DNA of 64,000 nucleotides from Streptomyces vinaceus (GTDB lineage Bacteria > Actinomycetota > Actinomycetes > Streptomycetales > Streptomycetaceae): positions 5,361,001 through 5,425,000 of the forward strand of contig NZ_CP023692.1 in NCBI RefSeq assembly GCF_008704935.1, written 5' to 3'. Numbering within the stretch: position 1 is the stretch's first letter; every line of letters starts with the position of its first letter. Shown in pieces: positions 7,214 through 15,209 of this stretch. The notes beneath the pieces are model-generated. The model saw only the letters and a program-made list of their open reading frames with translations, was not told where the DNA came from and made no database searches. Made by a program: the position numbers and the translations under genes.

Positions 7214-7230
7214 ATACCCCCTAGGGGTAT
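7214..7230 (-). promoter_or_regulatory. CsoR-like operator
   Basis: ATACCCC-CTA-GGGGTAT, a perfect 7-bp inverted repeat with a 3-bp spacer. Copper-sensing CsoR repressors bind C/G-rich palindromes flanked by ATA/TAT like this one. It precedes the DUF4396 gene. Confidence 0.65.
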
Positions 7231-7241
7231 TCCCGCCGTGG

Positions 7242-8111
7242 TCAGCGGAGCTCGCGCAGTTCCTTCAGCAGGGCCACGTCCGCCGCCTGGCCCTCCTTCC
7301 CGCCCGGCGTCTCGGTGATCAGCGGTACGCCCTCCATCGCGGGGTGCGCGAACAGCTCGGCGAACGCGTCCCGGCCGATGCGGCCCTGCCCGATGTTGGC
7401 GTGGCGGTCCTTGTGGGAGCCCACGCCCTCCTTCGAGTCGTTCGCGTGGATCAGCTTCAGCCGACCCTCGCCGACCGTGTCCACCAGCAGGTCCAGCGTC
7501 CGCTTCGTCCCGCCCGCCTCCGCCAGGTCGTGCCCGGCGGCGAAGACGTGACAGGTGTCCAGGCAGATCCCCAGCTTGGGATGGTGGTCGAGCGCCTCGA
7601 AGTACGGACCGAAGTCCCAGGTCCGCGAGCACAGCGAGGAGCCCTGCCCGGCCGTGGACTCCAGCAGCAAGAAGGGGTCGTCCTCGTGCGTCAGCTCGTC
7701 CAGCAGCGGCAGCACGTACTCCCTGACCTGCGCGTACGCCGCCTCGCGCGGGCGCCCTCCGGTCGCCGAGCCCGTGTGCACGACCACCCCGAGCGCGCCG
7801 ATCTCCCGGCCGCGGCGCAGCGAGTGCCGCAGCGACTCCACCGACTTCTCCACCGTCGCCTCGGTGTGCGAGCCGAAGTTGATCAGGTACGGGGCGTGCA
7901 CGTACGCCGGGATCGCCCCCTCGGCGCACTGGCTGCGGAACAGCTCGTCCTGCGCCGGGTTCCCGACCGGGGTGGCCCAGCCGCGCGGATTGGCGACGAA
8001 GACCTGTACGGCCTCGGCGCCCATCTCGCGCGCGTACGTCAGCCCCACCGAGGCGAGTCCGCCGGCGACGGGGACGTGCCCGCCCACGGGGTTGCGCATG
8101 GCCCGTTCCAT
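7242..8111 (-). CDS. nfo: Deoxyribonuclease IV (endonuclease IV, AP endonuclease)
   Basis: A 289-residue member of the zinc AP endonuclease TIM-barrel family that cuts DNA 5' of abasic sites in base-excision repair. Metal-ligand motifs are visible in order: YVHAPYL, VVHTGS, LLLEST, CLDTCHVFAAGHD, IHANDS, SHKDRHANIG and ITETPG. The start at 8111 lies 3 nt after the kinase stop, implying co-transcription; an ATG 12 nt further in (8099) is an equally plausible start. Confidence 0.94.
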   Translation of the reverse strand: MERAMRNPVGGHVPVAGGLASVGLTYAREMGAEAVQVFVANPRGWATPVGNPAQDELFRSQCAEGAIPAYVHAPYLINFGSHTEATVEKSVESLRHSLRRGREIGALGVVVHTGSATGGRPREAAYAQVREYVLPLLDELTHEDDPFLLLESTAGQGSSLCSRTWDFGPYFEALDHHPKLGICLDTCHVFAAGHDLAEAGGTKRTLDLLVDTVGEGRLKLIHANDSKEGVGSHKDRHANIGQGRIGRDAFAELFAHPAMEGVPLITETPGGKEGQAADVALLKELRELR

Positions 8112-8114
8112 CCC

Positions 8115-10049
8115 CTACAGCCCCTTGGTCCGCACGACGATCGTGCTGCCCTCGGGCGCGCTCTGGCCGCCCGGCACCGACTGGGCGTCCACCGTGTTGC
8201 TGAAGGAGATGAGCGGCCGCTCCACCTTCACCTTGAAACCGGCCGCCTCCAGCGTCTTGCGGGCCACGTCCGCCTCCTGGCCGACCACCGGCGGGACGGG
8301 GACCAGCCGGGGTCCCTTGGACACGGTGAGCGTCACCGTGTCGCCGGTCGCGGCCTGGGAGCCGGCGCCGACCGACTGGTTGGCGACCGTACCGGCCGGG
8401 AACGGCGAGTTGACCTGCTCGGGGGCCGTCTCGACCTTGAGGCCGAGATCCTGGAGGGCGGCCCGCGCCTGGTCCAGGGGGCGTCCGACCACGTTCGTCA
8501 CCTGGAGCGGTCGGCCCTTGCTGACCACGATCGCGACCGCCGTGTCCGGCGAGCGCTTCTGGCCGCCCGCCGGATCGGTGGAGATCACCGAGCCCTGGGC
8601 GACGTCCTGGCTGAACGCCTGCGTCACCAGCCCCGGCGCCAGACCGCTCTTGACCAGCTCGGCCTTCGCGTCGTCCAGCGGCTTGCCCTTCACGTCGGGG
8701 ACGAAGACGACCTCCGGGCCGCGCGAGACCGTGAGCACCACCGCGCCGTTGCCGCGGATGCGCTTGCCGCTCTCGGGGTCGGAGTTCATCACCGTCCCGC
8801 GGTCGAAGGCGTCGCTGAACTTCCGGTCGATCCGCTTCACCCCGAGGCCGGCCGCCGACAGCTCCGACCTGGCCTGGGCCTCGGTCTTCCCGAGCAGGTT
8901 GGGGACCTTGGTGAACTGGCCGGAGTTGATGTACCAGACCCCGGTGCCGATGCCCAGCGCGAGCAGCACGCCCACGACGACGAGCAGGGTGGCGCGGCGC
9001 GGTCGGCGCGGGCCGCGCGAGCGCGGCGGGAGCGGCGCCTGGGCGTGGCTCTGCGCGGGCGCGGCGGCTTCCGGGCGCTCCAGCCGGGACGTCCGGTCGA
9101 CGGGCGGCTGCGCCGCGAGGGGCCGCGGGATCACGCTGGTGCGGTCCTCGGCGGCGTTCCGCTGCTCTGCCCGCGCCTGCGGCGGCACCGCGTCCAGCTC
9201 GGCTTCGCCGAGCAGCGCGCGGGCGTCGAGCGTCAGCCCGAGCAGCCCGGCGGCGTCGGTGGGCCGCAACTCCGGATCGCGGGCGGTGGCGTACGTGACG
9301 AGCTGGTCCAGCACGCCGGGCAGCCCCGGGACCGCGGCCGACGGCGGCGGCACGTCCTCGTGGAGGTGCTGGTAGAGCACCTGGGCGGGGGTGCCGCCGG
9401 TGTGCGGCTTGCAGCCGGTGAGCATCTCGTACAGGACGACGCCGCAGGCGTAGACGTCGACGCGGGTGTCGGTGACGCCGTTCTCGATCTGCTCGGGGGC
9501 GAGGTAGGAGACGGTGCCCAGGACGGCGCCGGTGGTGCTGGTGACGGTGTCGACGCTGCGGACCAGGCCGAAGTCCGCGACCTTGACCCGGCCGTCGTCG
9601 CCGATCAGGACGTTCTCGGGCTTCATGTCACGGTGGACGAACCCGGCGCGGTGGGCGGCGCCGAGGGCGGCGAGGACCGGCTCCAGGATGTCGAGGGCCG
9701 CGCGCGGCTGGAGCGCGCCGCGCTCGCGGAGCACGTCGCGCAGCGTGCAGCCGGAGACGTACTCCATGGCGAGGTACGTGTACGGCCCGTCGGTGCCCTG
9801 GTCGAAGACGGCGACGACGTTGGGGTGCGCGAGGCGGGCGACGGACTTGGCCTCGCGGATGAAGCGGTCGACGAAGCCGGCGTCGGCGGCGAGCGCCGGG
9901 TGCATCACCTTGAGGGCGAGCACGCGGTCGAGACGGGTGTCGACGGCCCGGTAGACCGTCGCCATGCCGCCGGCCGCGATGCGCGCGTCGACGCGGTAGC
10001 GGCCGTCGAGTGTCTGCCCGACGAGGGGGTCATCCAGGGTCGTGTCCAC
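8115..10049 (-). CDS. PASTA-domain Ser/Thr protein kinase (PknB/PkaF type)
   Basis: A 644-residue membrane kinase. The cytoplasmic kinase domain covers about residues 17-280 with a Gly-rich loop (AAGGMA), Lys47 (ALKVM), HRDMKPEN with catalytic Asp141, DFG and SYLAPEQ. A basic Pro-rich linker leads to one membrane helix (about 354-373) and then four extracellular PASTA repeats, which in related kinases bind muropeptides or lipid II. It resembles S. coelicolor PkaF. A TAGAAT element 6 nt before the GTG suggests a leaderless message. It lies near an Rv2175c-like protein, a known kinase substrate family in mycobacteria, and 21 kb from the wall-synthesis cluster. Confidence 0.94.
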   Translation of the reverse strand: MDTTLDDPLVGQTLDGRYRVDARIAAGGMATVYRAVDTRLDRVLALKVMHPALAADAGFVDRFIREAKSVARLAHPNVVAVFDQGTDGPYTYLAMEYVSGCTLRDVLRERGALQPRAALDILEPVLAALGAAHRAGFVHRDMKPENVLIGDDGRVKVADFGLVRSVDTVTSTTGAVLGTVSYLAPEQIENGVTDTRVDVYACGVVLYEMLTGCKPHTGGTPAQVLYQHLHEDVPPPSAAVPGLPGVLDQLVTYATARDPELRPTDAAGLLGLTLDARALLGEAELDAVPPQARAEQRNAAEDRTSVIPRPLAAQPPVDRTSRLERPEAAAPAQSHAQAPLPPRSRGPRRPRRATLLVVVGVLLALGIGTGVWYINSGQFTKVPNLLGKTEAQARSELSAAGLGVKRIDRKFSDAFDRGTVMNSDPESGKRIRGNGAVVLTVSRGPEVVFVPDVKGKPLDDAKAELVKSGLAPGLVTQAFSQDVAQGSVISTDPAGGQKRSPDTAVAIVVSKGRPLQVTNVVGRPLDQARAALQDLGLKVETAPEQVNSPFPAGTVANQSVGAGSQAATGDTVTLTVSKGPRLVPVPPVVGQEADVARKTLEAAGFKVKVERPLISFSNTVDAQSVPGGQSAPEGSTIVVRTKGL

Positions 10050-10055
10050 CCGGCG

Positions 10056-10061
10056 ATTCTA
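10056..10061 (-). promoter_or_regulatory. -10 hexamer of the PASTA kinase gene
   Basis: TAGAAT, a near-ideal -10, 6 nt before the GTG start. A leaderless transcript is likely. Confidence 0.55.
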
Positions 10062-10170
10062 CGAGCCGGGCCGTTCGGGCCGTCCGGGGCGTCCACGCTT
10101 GCAGCGCAGCCGTGACATGAACGGCCCGCACGAGGCCCGCGGTGCGGGCCCCGTGCTCCGCCCGCCCTCC

Positions 10171-10965
10171 TCAGAACGCCGGGCGTTCCGGGTCCAGGGT
10201 GGCTCGGCCCTCGGTCGGGGAGGAGGCTTGCGCGAAGCGGCGCTGGGGGATGCGGCCCGCGCGGTGCGCCAGCCGGCCCGCCGACACCGCGTCGCGCATG
10301 GCCGCCGCCATCAGGACCGGGGACTGCGCCCGGGTCACCGCCGAGGCCAGCATCACCGCCGCGCACCCCAGCTCCATCGCCAGCGCCACGTCCGAGGCCG
10401 TGCCCGCGCCCGCGTCCAGGATGACCGGGACCCCGGCCCGCTCCGCGATCAGCTCGAAGTTGTGGGGGTTGCGGATCCCCATCCCCGACCCGATCGGCGA
10501 CCCCAGCGGCATGATCGCCGCGCAGCCCACGTCCTCCAGCTTGCGGGCGAGGACCGGGTCGTCGTTGGTGTAGGGCAGGACGGTGAAGCCCTCGTCGACC
10601 AGGGTCTCCGCCGCGTCCAGCAGCTCCACGCCGTCCGGCAGCAGCGTCCGCTCGTCCGCCACCACCTCCAGCTTGATCCAGTCGGTGCCCAGCGCCTCCC
10701 GCGCGAGGCGCGCCGTCAGCACCGCCTCGCCCGCGGTGAAGCACCCCGCCGTGTTCGGGAGCACGGAGATGCCCAGCCTCGTCAGCACCGACAGGACCGA
10801 GCCCTGGACCGACGGGTCCAGCCGCCGCATCGCCACCGTCGTCAGCTCCGTACCGGACGCGACCAGCGCCCGTTCCAGGACGTCCAGGCTCGGCGCCCCG
10901 CCCGTCCCCATGATCAGACGGGACGAGAAGGTCCGGCCGGCCAGCACGAAAGCGTCGTCAGCCAT
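10171..10965 (-). CDS. thiG: Thiazole synthase
   Basis: A 264-residue TIM-barrel enzyme that forms the thiazole phosphate of thiamine from 1-deoxyxylulose-5-phosphate, dehydroglycine and ThiS thiocarboxylate. Motifs include SRLIMGTGGAPS, the Schiff-base Lys in WIKLEV, PLGSPIGSGMGI and DAGAGTASDVA. The ATG at 10965 follows the thiS stop by 5 nt, making it third in the thiO-thiS-thiG operon controlled by the upstream TPP riboswitch. Confidence 0.96.
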   Translation of the reverse strand: MADDAFVLAGRTFSSRLIMGTGGAPSLDVLERALVASGTELTTVAMRRLDPSVQGSVLSVLTRLGISVLPNTAGCFTAGEAVLTARLAREALGTDWIKLEVVADERTLLPDGVELLDAAETLVDEGFTVLPYTNDDPVLARKLEDVGCAAIMPLGSPIGSGMGIRNPHNFELIAERAGVPVILDAGAGTASDVALAMELGCAAVMLASAVTRAQSPVLMAAAMRDAVSAGRLAHRAGRIPQRRFAQASSPTEGRATLDPERPAF

Positions 10966-10970
10966 CGCGC

Positions 10971-11171
10971 TCAGCCCCCCTGTACCGCGGTGAGGACCTC
11001 GACCCGGTCGCCCTCGCCCACCGGCGTGAGCGGCCACTGTCCGCGCGGGACCACGGTCTCGTTCAGTGCGGCCGCGACGCCGGACGGCGCCGCGGTCAAG
11101 GTGGCGACCACCGCGTCGAGGGTGGTGCCGGCCGCGATCTCGCGCGGCTCGCCGTTGACGGAGATGGTCAT
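10971..11171 (-). CDS. thiS: Sulfur carrier protein ThiS
   Basis: A 66-residue ubiquitin-fold sulfur carrier ending in the required Gly-Gly. The C-terminus is adenylated and converted to a thiocarboxylate that donates sulfur to ThiG. The ATG overlaps the thiO stop by 4 nt (ATGA), indicating translational coupling. Confidence 0.95.
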   Translation of the reverse strand: MTISVNGEPREIAAGTTLDAVVATLTAAPSGVAAALNETVVPRGQWPLTPVGEGDRVEVLTAVQGG

Positions 11172-12355
11172 GCGTACGACTCCTGACGTGCGGCGGAGAA
11201 CCGGCGGGGGGTGAACGGGCGGGCGATCTCCGGCACCGTGCCGGTGGTCAGCAGCTGCGCCATCACGTCGCCGGTGAGCGGGGTCAGCAGCACCCCGTTG
11301 CGGTAGTGCCCGGTGGCCACGTGCAGGCCGGGCAGTTCGGTCGGGCCGAGCAGAGGGGCGTTGTCCGGGGATCCGGGCCGAAGCCCGGCCCGGGTCTCGG
11401 TCAGCGGCAGTTCGGTGATGCCGGGCACCAGCTCGTGGGCGTCGCGCAGGAGTTCGTACACCCCGCCCGCGGTGACCGTGGTGTCCCAGCCGAGTTCCTC
11501 GCTGGTGGCCCCGATGACGAGCTCGCCGTTCTCGCGCGGCACCAGGTAGACGTGGCTGCCGCGGACCACCGCCCGTACGGTCCGCGAGAGGAAGGGCGCG
11601 TACGCCGCCGGCACCGCCAGCCGCAGCACCTGGCCCTTCACGGGCCGTACGGGAGGCAGCGCCCGCGCCGGTACCCCGGCCAGCTTGCCGCTGAGCGAGC
11701 CCGCGGCCAGCACCACCTGGTCGCCGCGCAGCTCCGTGCCGTCGTCGAGCCGTACGCCGACGGCCCGGTCCGCGGCGGTCAGCAGGCACTGCGCGGCCGC
11801 CCGGCGGATCTCCACCCCGGCCCTCTCGCAGGCGGCGAGCAGCGCGGCCGCCAGCCGGCGCGGATCGACCTGGTGGTCGCCGTCCACGCGCAGCCCGCCC
11901 CGTACGCCGGGGGCCAGCATCGGCTCCAGGCGGCGGCACTCGCGACCGGTGAGCCACTCGGACTCCAGGCCGCAGCGGCGCTGGAGGGCGTGCAGTTCGC
12001 GCAGGTGCAGCCGGTCGTCGGCGTCGAGGGCGACGGCGAGCGTGCCGCAGGCGCGGTAGCCGATGTCCATCCCGCCGCTGGCCTCGGCCAGCTCGGCGGC
12101 GAACTCCGGGTAGCGGGCGGCGGAGGCGAGATTGAGCCCCAGCAGGGTCTCCTCGCCGTAGTGCAGCTCCGTGACGGCGGCGAGCATGCCGGCGGCGACC
12201 TGCGCGGCGCCGCCGCCGGGCGCCGGATCGGCGAGTACGGTCCGCAGCCCGTGCCGGGCCGCCCGCCAGGCCGTGACCAGGCCGATGATCCCGCCCCCGA
12301 CGACGAGGACGTCGGCCCCCGGGGACCCGGGGGATCCGTTCCGAGATGAGTGCAT
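11168..12355 (-). CDS. thiO: Glycine oxidase, FAD-dependent
   Basis: A 395-residue flavoprotein of the D-amino-acid oxidase family. It has an N-terminal FAD-binding GGGIIGL motif near residue 19 and a C-terminal GHYRNGVLLTPLTG motif. ThiO supplies dehydroglycine for thiazole formation in aerobic bacteria. It is first in the thi operon; the TPP riboswitch ends just upstream of its start, so control probably acts on translation or on termination close to the ribosome-binding site. Confidence 0.94.
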   Translation of the reverse strand: MHSSRNGSPGSPGADVLVVGGGIIGLVTAWRAARHGLRTVLADPAPGGGAAQVAAGMLAAVTELHYGEETLLGLNLASAARYPEFAAELAEASGGMDIGYRACGTLAVALDADDRLHLRELHALQRRCGLESEWLTGRECRRLEPMLAPGVRGGLRVDGDHQVDPRRLAAALLAACERAGVEIRRAAAQCLLTAADRAVGVRLDDGTELRGDQVVLAAGSLSGKLAGVPARALPPVRPVKGQVLRLAVPAAYAPFLSRTVRAVVRGSHVYLVPRENGELVIGATSEELGWDTTVTAGGVYELLRDAHELVPGITELPLTETRAGLRPGSPDNAPLLGPTELPGLHVATGHYRNGVLLTPLTGDVMAQLLTTGTVPEIARPFTPRRFSAARQESYA

Positions 12356-12369
12356 GGGCGTCCAGCCCC

Positions 12370-12460
12370 TCCCTTCGCCGGCATGACCCGGATCAGGTTC
12401 GTACGGTCGGAGGCCGCTCAGCCTCCCTCTCAGCCCGGTCCGCCCGGACTCCCGCGATAG
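12370..12460 (-). promoter_or_regulatory. TPP riboswitch (thi box)
   Basis: On the minus strand the leader contains the conserved TPP aptamer blocks in order: CGGGAGTCCG, GGCTGAGAGGGAGGCTGA, ACCTGATCCGGGTCATGCC and GCGAAGGGA. It lies immediately upstream of thiO and represses the operon when thiamine pyrophosphate is abundant. Confidence 0.95.
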
Positions 12461-12471
12461 GTACGGGCGCC

Positions 12472-12500
12472 AGCCTAACCCCGCCGCCGGGGGCGGGTAA
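12472..12500 (-). promoter_or_regulatory. Promoter of the thiO riboswitch transcript
   Basis: On the minus strand TTACCC (12495-12500), a 17-bp spacer and TAGGCT (12472-12477). The resulting start site lies just before the aptamer. Confidence 0.5.
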
Positions 12501-12556
12501 GGCTGCCTCCCCGGCCGCCGCGCCGGGCCACTGTTCCTGACGAGGTGTCAGATCGC

Positions 12557-12562
12557 TAGGCT
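12557..12562 (+). promoter_or_regulatory. -10 hexamer of FAD oxidoreductase gene
   Basis: TAGGCT, 7 nt before the GTG at 12570. Leaderless-type start; divergent from the thi promoter about 80 nt away. Confidence 0.5.
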
Positions 12563-12569
12563 GGGCGGT

Positions 12570-13790
12570 GTGAGCGAGCAGACGGAACAGACTCAGAGCG
12601 GCGTCGTCATCGTCGGCGCCGGAATGGCCGGGGTGCAGACCGCGGTCGCGCTGCGGGAGCAGGGGTGGCGCCGCCCGATCACCCTGCTGGGCGCCGAGCC
12701 CCACCAGCCGTACGACCGGCCCCCGCTGTCGAAGGCGGTGCTGCTCGGCAAGGCCGAGGACTCCGCGTTCGACGTGGACTTCGAGGGGCTCGACATCGTG
12801 CTCCGGCTCGGGGTGGAGGTGACCGGGCTGCGGGCCGCCGAGCGCGAGCTGGACACCGAGGCGGGCCCGGTCCCGTACGACCTCCTCGTCCTGGCGACCG
12901 GCGCCGAACCGCTGACCCTGCCCGGGTCCGAGGGCGTCCCCGGCGTCCACCTGCTGCGCACCCTGGACGACGCGGCCCGGCTGCGGCCGGTGCTGGCGCG
13001 GACCCCGGCGACCGTGGTGGTCGGGGCGGGCTGGATCGGCGCCGAGTTCGCCACCGCGGCCCGCGAGGCGGGCTGCGCGGTGACCGTGGTCGAGGCGGCC
13101 GACCGGGTGCTGGCCGGGGCGCTGCCCGCGGAGGTGGCGGCCCCCATGGCCCACTGGTACGAGGAGGCCGGGGCCGCCCTGCTGACCGGCGCCAAGGTCT
13201 CCTCGGTGGAGTCCGGGCGGGTCCTGCTCGCGGACGGGCGGGAGCTGCCGGCGGGCGCGGTGGTCGTGGGCATCGGGGCCCGGCCGGCCACCCGGTGGCT
13301 CGCGGACTCGGGGGTCGAGCTCGGGCCGGACGGCGCCGTCGCGGCGGACGAGTACCTGCGGACCGGACTGCCCGGGGTGTACGCGGTCGGCGACTGCGCG
13401 TCGTTCCCCTCGGCCCGCTACGGGGCGCGGCTGCTGGTCCACCACTGGGACAACGCCCTCCAGGGGCCCCGGGTGGTCGCGGCGAACATCGTGGCGGGCA
13501 AGGCGCTCCAGGTCTACGACCCGGTGCCGTACTTCTGGTCGGAGCAGTTCGGGCGGTTCGTCCAGTACGCGGGGCACCACGCGGACGCCGACGAACTGCT
13601 GTGGCGCGGGGACCCCGCCGAGGCGGGCTGGTCGGTGTGCTGGCTCCGGGGCGGCGCGCTGGCCGCGGTCCTGGCGGTGGGGCGGCCGCGTGACCTGGCG
13701 CAGGGGCGGAAGCTGATCGAGACGGGCGCGCCGGTGGACCCGGCCAAGGTCGCCGATCCCGCGGTCCCGCTGAAATCGGCGCTGGTCTAG
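12570..13790 (+). CDS. FAD/NAD(P)H-dependent ferredoxin-reductase-like oxidoreductase
   Basis: A 406-residue two-dinucleotide-fold flavoprotein. The FAD motif GAGMAG lies near residue 17, RPPLSK near 50, a second nucleotide motif GAGWIGAEFA near 155, and the FAD-contacting VYAVGDCA near 280. A C-terminal reductase domain follows, as in ferredoxin, rubredoxin and putidaredoxin reductases. The electron partner is unknown; no ferredoxin or cytochrome P450 gene is adjacent. The GTG start is leaderless-like. Its stop codon lies inside a 12-bp tandem repeat. Confidence 0.88.
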   Translation: MSEQTEQTQSGVVIVGAGMAGVQTAVALREQGWRRPITLLGAEPHQPYDRPPLSKAVLLGKAEDSAFDVDFEGLDIVLRLGVEVTGLRAAERELDTEAGPVPYDLLVLATGAEPLTLPGSEGVPGVHLLRTLDDAARLRPVLARTPATVVVGAGWIGAEFATAAREAGCAVTVVEAADRVLAGALPAEVAAPMAHWYEEAGAALLTGAKVSSVESGRVLLADGRELPAGAVVVGIGARPATRWLADSGVELGPDGAVAADEYLRTGLPGVYAVGDCASFPSARYGARLLVHHWDNALQGPRVVAANIVAGKALQVYDPVPYFWSEQFGRFVQYAGHHADADELLWRGDPAEAGWSVCWLRGGALAAVLAVGRPRDLAQGRKLIETGAPVDPAKVADPAVPLKSALV

Positions 13791-13826
13791 GTGCCGGTCC
13801 AGGCGCCGGTCCAGGCGCCGGTCTGG
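13779..13826 (+). repeat. 12-bp tandem repeat (four units) spanning a stop codon
   Basis: Four units of GCGCCGGTCCAG with minor changes. The first is the last four codons of the oxidoreductase, in which CAG reads TAG (the stop). The next three continue into the intergenic region in the same frame. Confidence 0.8.
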
Positions 13827-13910
13827 GGGTGCCCTGCCGATCGGGCCGGATCAGGGGTGCGAGCCCGGCCCGAGCCCGGCCCGCGATCGGCGAGGCGCCA
13901 GGCGCCAAGC

Positions 13911-13931
13911 GCCCCCAGCCCTTCAGGGGGC
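13911..13931 (+). terminator. Weak hairpin after the FAD oxidoreductase
   Basis: GCCCCC and GGGGGC arms around a 9-nt loop, without a T-run. The only stem-loop candidate seen in this 220-bp gap. Confidence 0.3.
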
Positions 13932-14000
13932 CGGGCCCGTCCGGCCGGGTGCGGGGACCCGGACGGGTCGGCTCGGGTACCGGGTGTCGGTCCGAGGTGG

Positions 14001-14006
14001 CAGGCT
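14001..14006 (+). promoter_or_regulatory. -10-like hexamer of the Rv2175c-like gene
   Basis: CAGGCT, 7 nt before the GTG at 14014. Confidence 0.4.
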
Positions 14007-14013
14007 TGTGCCC

Positions 14014-14379
14014 GTGACCGAGATTGACGCAAAGATCGACGCCCTTGTCCCCGCCTGGCTGTACGTACCCGACATCGCCGAGATGCTCGACATCGAAGTG
14101 ACCCGGGTCCGCCAGCTGGTCAAGGAAGGTCAGCTGATCGCCGTACGCCGGGGCGAGAACCGTTCGCTCCAGGTGCCCGCCCCCTTCATCGACGGCGACA
14201 AGATCGTCAAGGGCCTGCCCGGCCTCCTGACCGTGCTCCGCGACGACGGCTTCTCCGACGAGGAGATCCTGGAGTGGATGTTCACCCCGGACCCGACCCT
14301 GCCCGGCACCCCCGCGCAGGCGCTGAGCGAGAATCGCGGCACGGAGGTGAAGCGCCGCGCTCAGGCGCTCGCCCTCTGA
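14014..14379 (+). CDS. Rv2175c-like winged-helix DNA-binding protein
   Basis: A 121-residue protein matching the Rv2175c family. It has a helix-turn-helix (about residues 17-55: YVPDIAEMLDIEVTRVRQLVKEGQL) and a C-terminal alpha-helical domain (GFSDEEILEWMFTPDPTLPG). In Mycobacterium tuberculosis the homologue is phosphorylated by its neighbour kinase PknL, which lowers DNA binding. Here a PASTA kinase lies 4 kb away, so a kinase-substrate link is plausible but inferred. The GTG at 14014 fits a leaderless message and the family N-terminus (TEIDAKIDALVPAWL). Confidence 0.82.
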   Translation: MTEIDAKIDALVPAWLYVPDIAEMLDIEVTRVRQLVKEGQLIAVRRGENRSLQVPAPFIDGDKIVKGLPGLLTVLRDDGFSDEEILEWMFTPDPTLPGTPAQALSENRGTEVKRRAQALAL

Positions 14380-14454
14380 CCCGAGCCGCCTGATCCCACC
14401 GCGGTGCGCGGGCCCCGGACGGCCCGTGCACCGCATCCACCCCGGGGGGTACCC

Positions 14455-15117
14455 ATGTCCGCCATCGTCTCCGCGAGCGCACGGCTGCCCGACGCCCGGC
14501 TCTACCTGTGCACGGACGCCCGCAAGCGGCAGGGGGACCTCCCCGAGTTCCTCGACGCGGTCCTGGCCGGCGGGGTGGACATCGTCCAGCTGCGCGACAA
14601 GGGCATGGAGGCCGGTGAGGAGCTCGAACACCTCCAGGTGTTCGCGGACGCCGCGCGCCGCCACGGCCGGCTCCTCGCGGTGAACGACCGCGCCGACGTC
14701 GCGCACGCCATCGGCTCCGACGTCCTGCACCTGGGCCAGGGCGACATCCCGGTGCCCGCCGCCCGCGCGATCCTCGGCGAGTCCGTGCTCGTCGGCCGGT
14801 CCTGCCACGCCGAGTCCGAGGTCGACGCCGCCGTCGCCGAACCGGGCGTGGACTACTTCTGCACCGGCCCCTGCTGGCCCACCCCCACCAAGCCCGGCCG
14901 GTACGCCCCCGGGCTCGGACTGGTCCGGTACGCGGCCTCGCTGGCCCCCGCCCGCCCCTGGTTCGCCATCGGCGGCATCGACGCGGGCAACCTCGACGAG
15001 GTCCTCGACGCCGGAGCCACCCGCATCGTGGTCGTCCGCGCGCTGACCGAGGCCTCCGACCCCGGCGCGGCCGCCGCCGACCTGGCCAAGCGGGTCCGGG
15101 ACCGCGTTTCCGCCTAA
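14455..15117 (+). CDS. thiE: Thiamine-phosphate synthase
   Basis: A 220-residue TIM-barrel enzyme that joins the pyrimidine diphosphate and thiazole phosphate to make thiamine monophosphate. Motifs: IVQLRDKG, VNDRADVA, HLGQGDIP, the CTGP phosphate loop and IGGIDAGN. The ATG has a GGGGGGT Shine-Dalgarno 4 nt upstream. It stands 2 kb from thiO-thiS-thiG but on the opposite strand, and I see no second riboswitch, so its control differs from the operon's. Confidence 0.93.
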   Translation: MSAIVSASARLPDARLYLCTDARKRQGDLPEFLDAVLAGGVDIVQLRDKGMEAGEELEHLQVFADAARRHGRLLAVNDRADVAHAIGSDVLHLGQGDIPVPAARAILGESVLVGRSCHAESEVDAAVAEPGVDYFCTGPCWPTPTKPGRYAPGLGLVRYAASLAPARPWFAIGGIDAGNLDEVLDAGATRIVVVRALTEASDPGAAAADLAKRVRDRVSA

Positions 15118-15140
15118 GGCTCCGCCGGCCGTCCGTGCAG

Positions 15141-15171
15141 GTGTCCAAAAACGTGTCCAAAAGGCGGACAC
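15141..15171 (+). promoter_or_regulatory. Repeated GTGTCC sites upstream of metF
   Basis: GTGTCCAAAA occurs twice with a 12-bp period (15141-15150 and 15153-15162). An inverted GGACAC follows at 15166-15171, making a 6-7-6 inverted repeat. It lies 27-57 nt upstream of the predicted start site, where an operator would act. Confidence 0.5.
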
Positions 15172-15197
15172 GGCTTCGGAGACCGCGAAGGCACGTC

Positions 15198-15203
15198 TAA
15201 CCT
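15198..15203 (+). promoter_or_regulatory. -10 hexamer of metF
   Basis: TAACCT, 6 nt before the ATG. Leaderless-type start. Confidence 0.5.
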
Positions 15204-15209
15204 GCCCGT

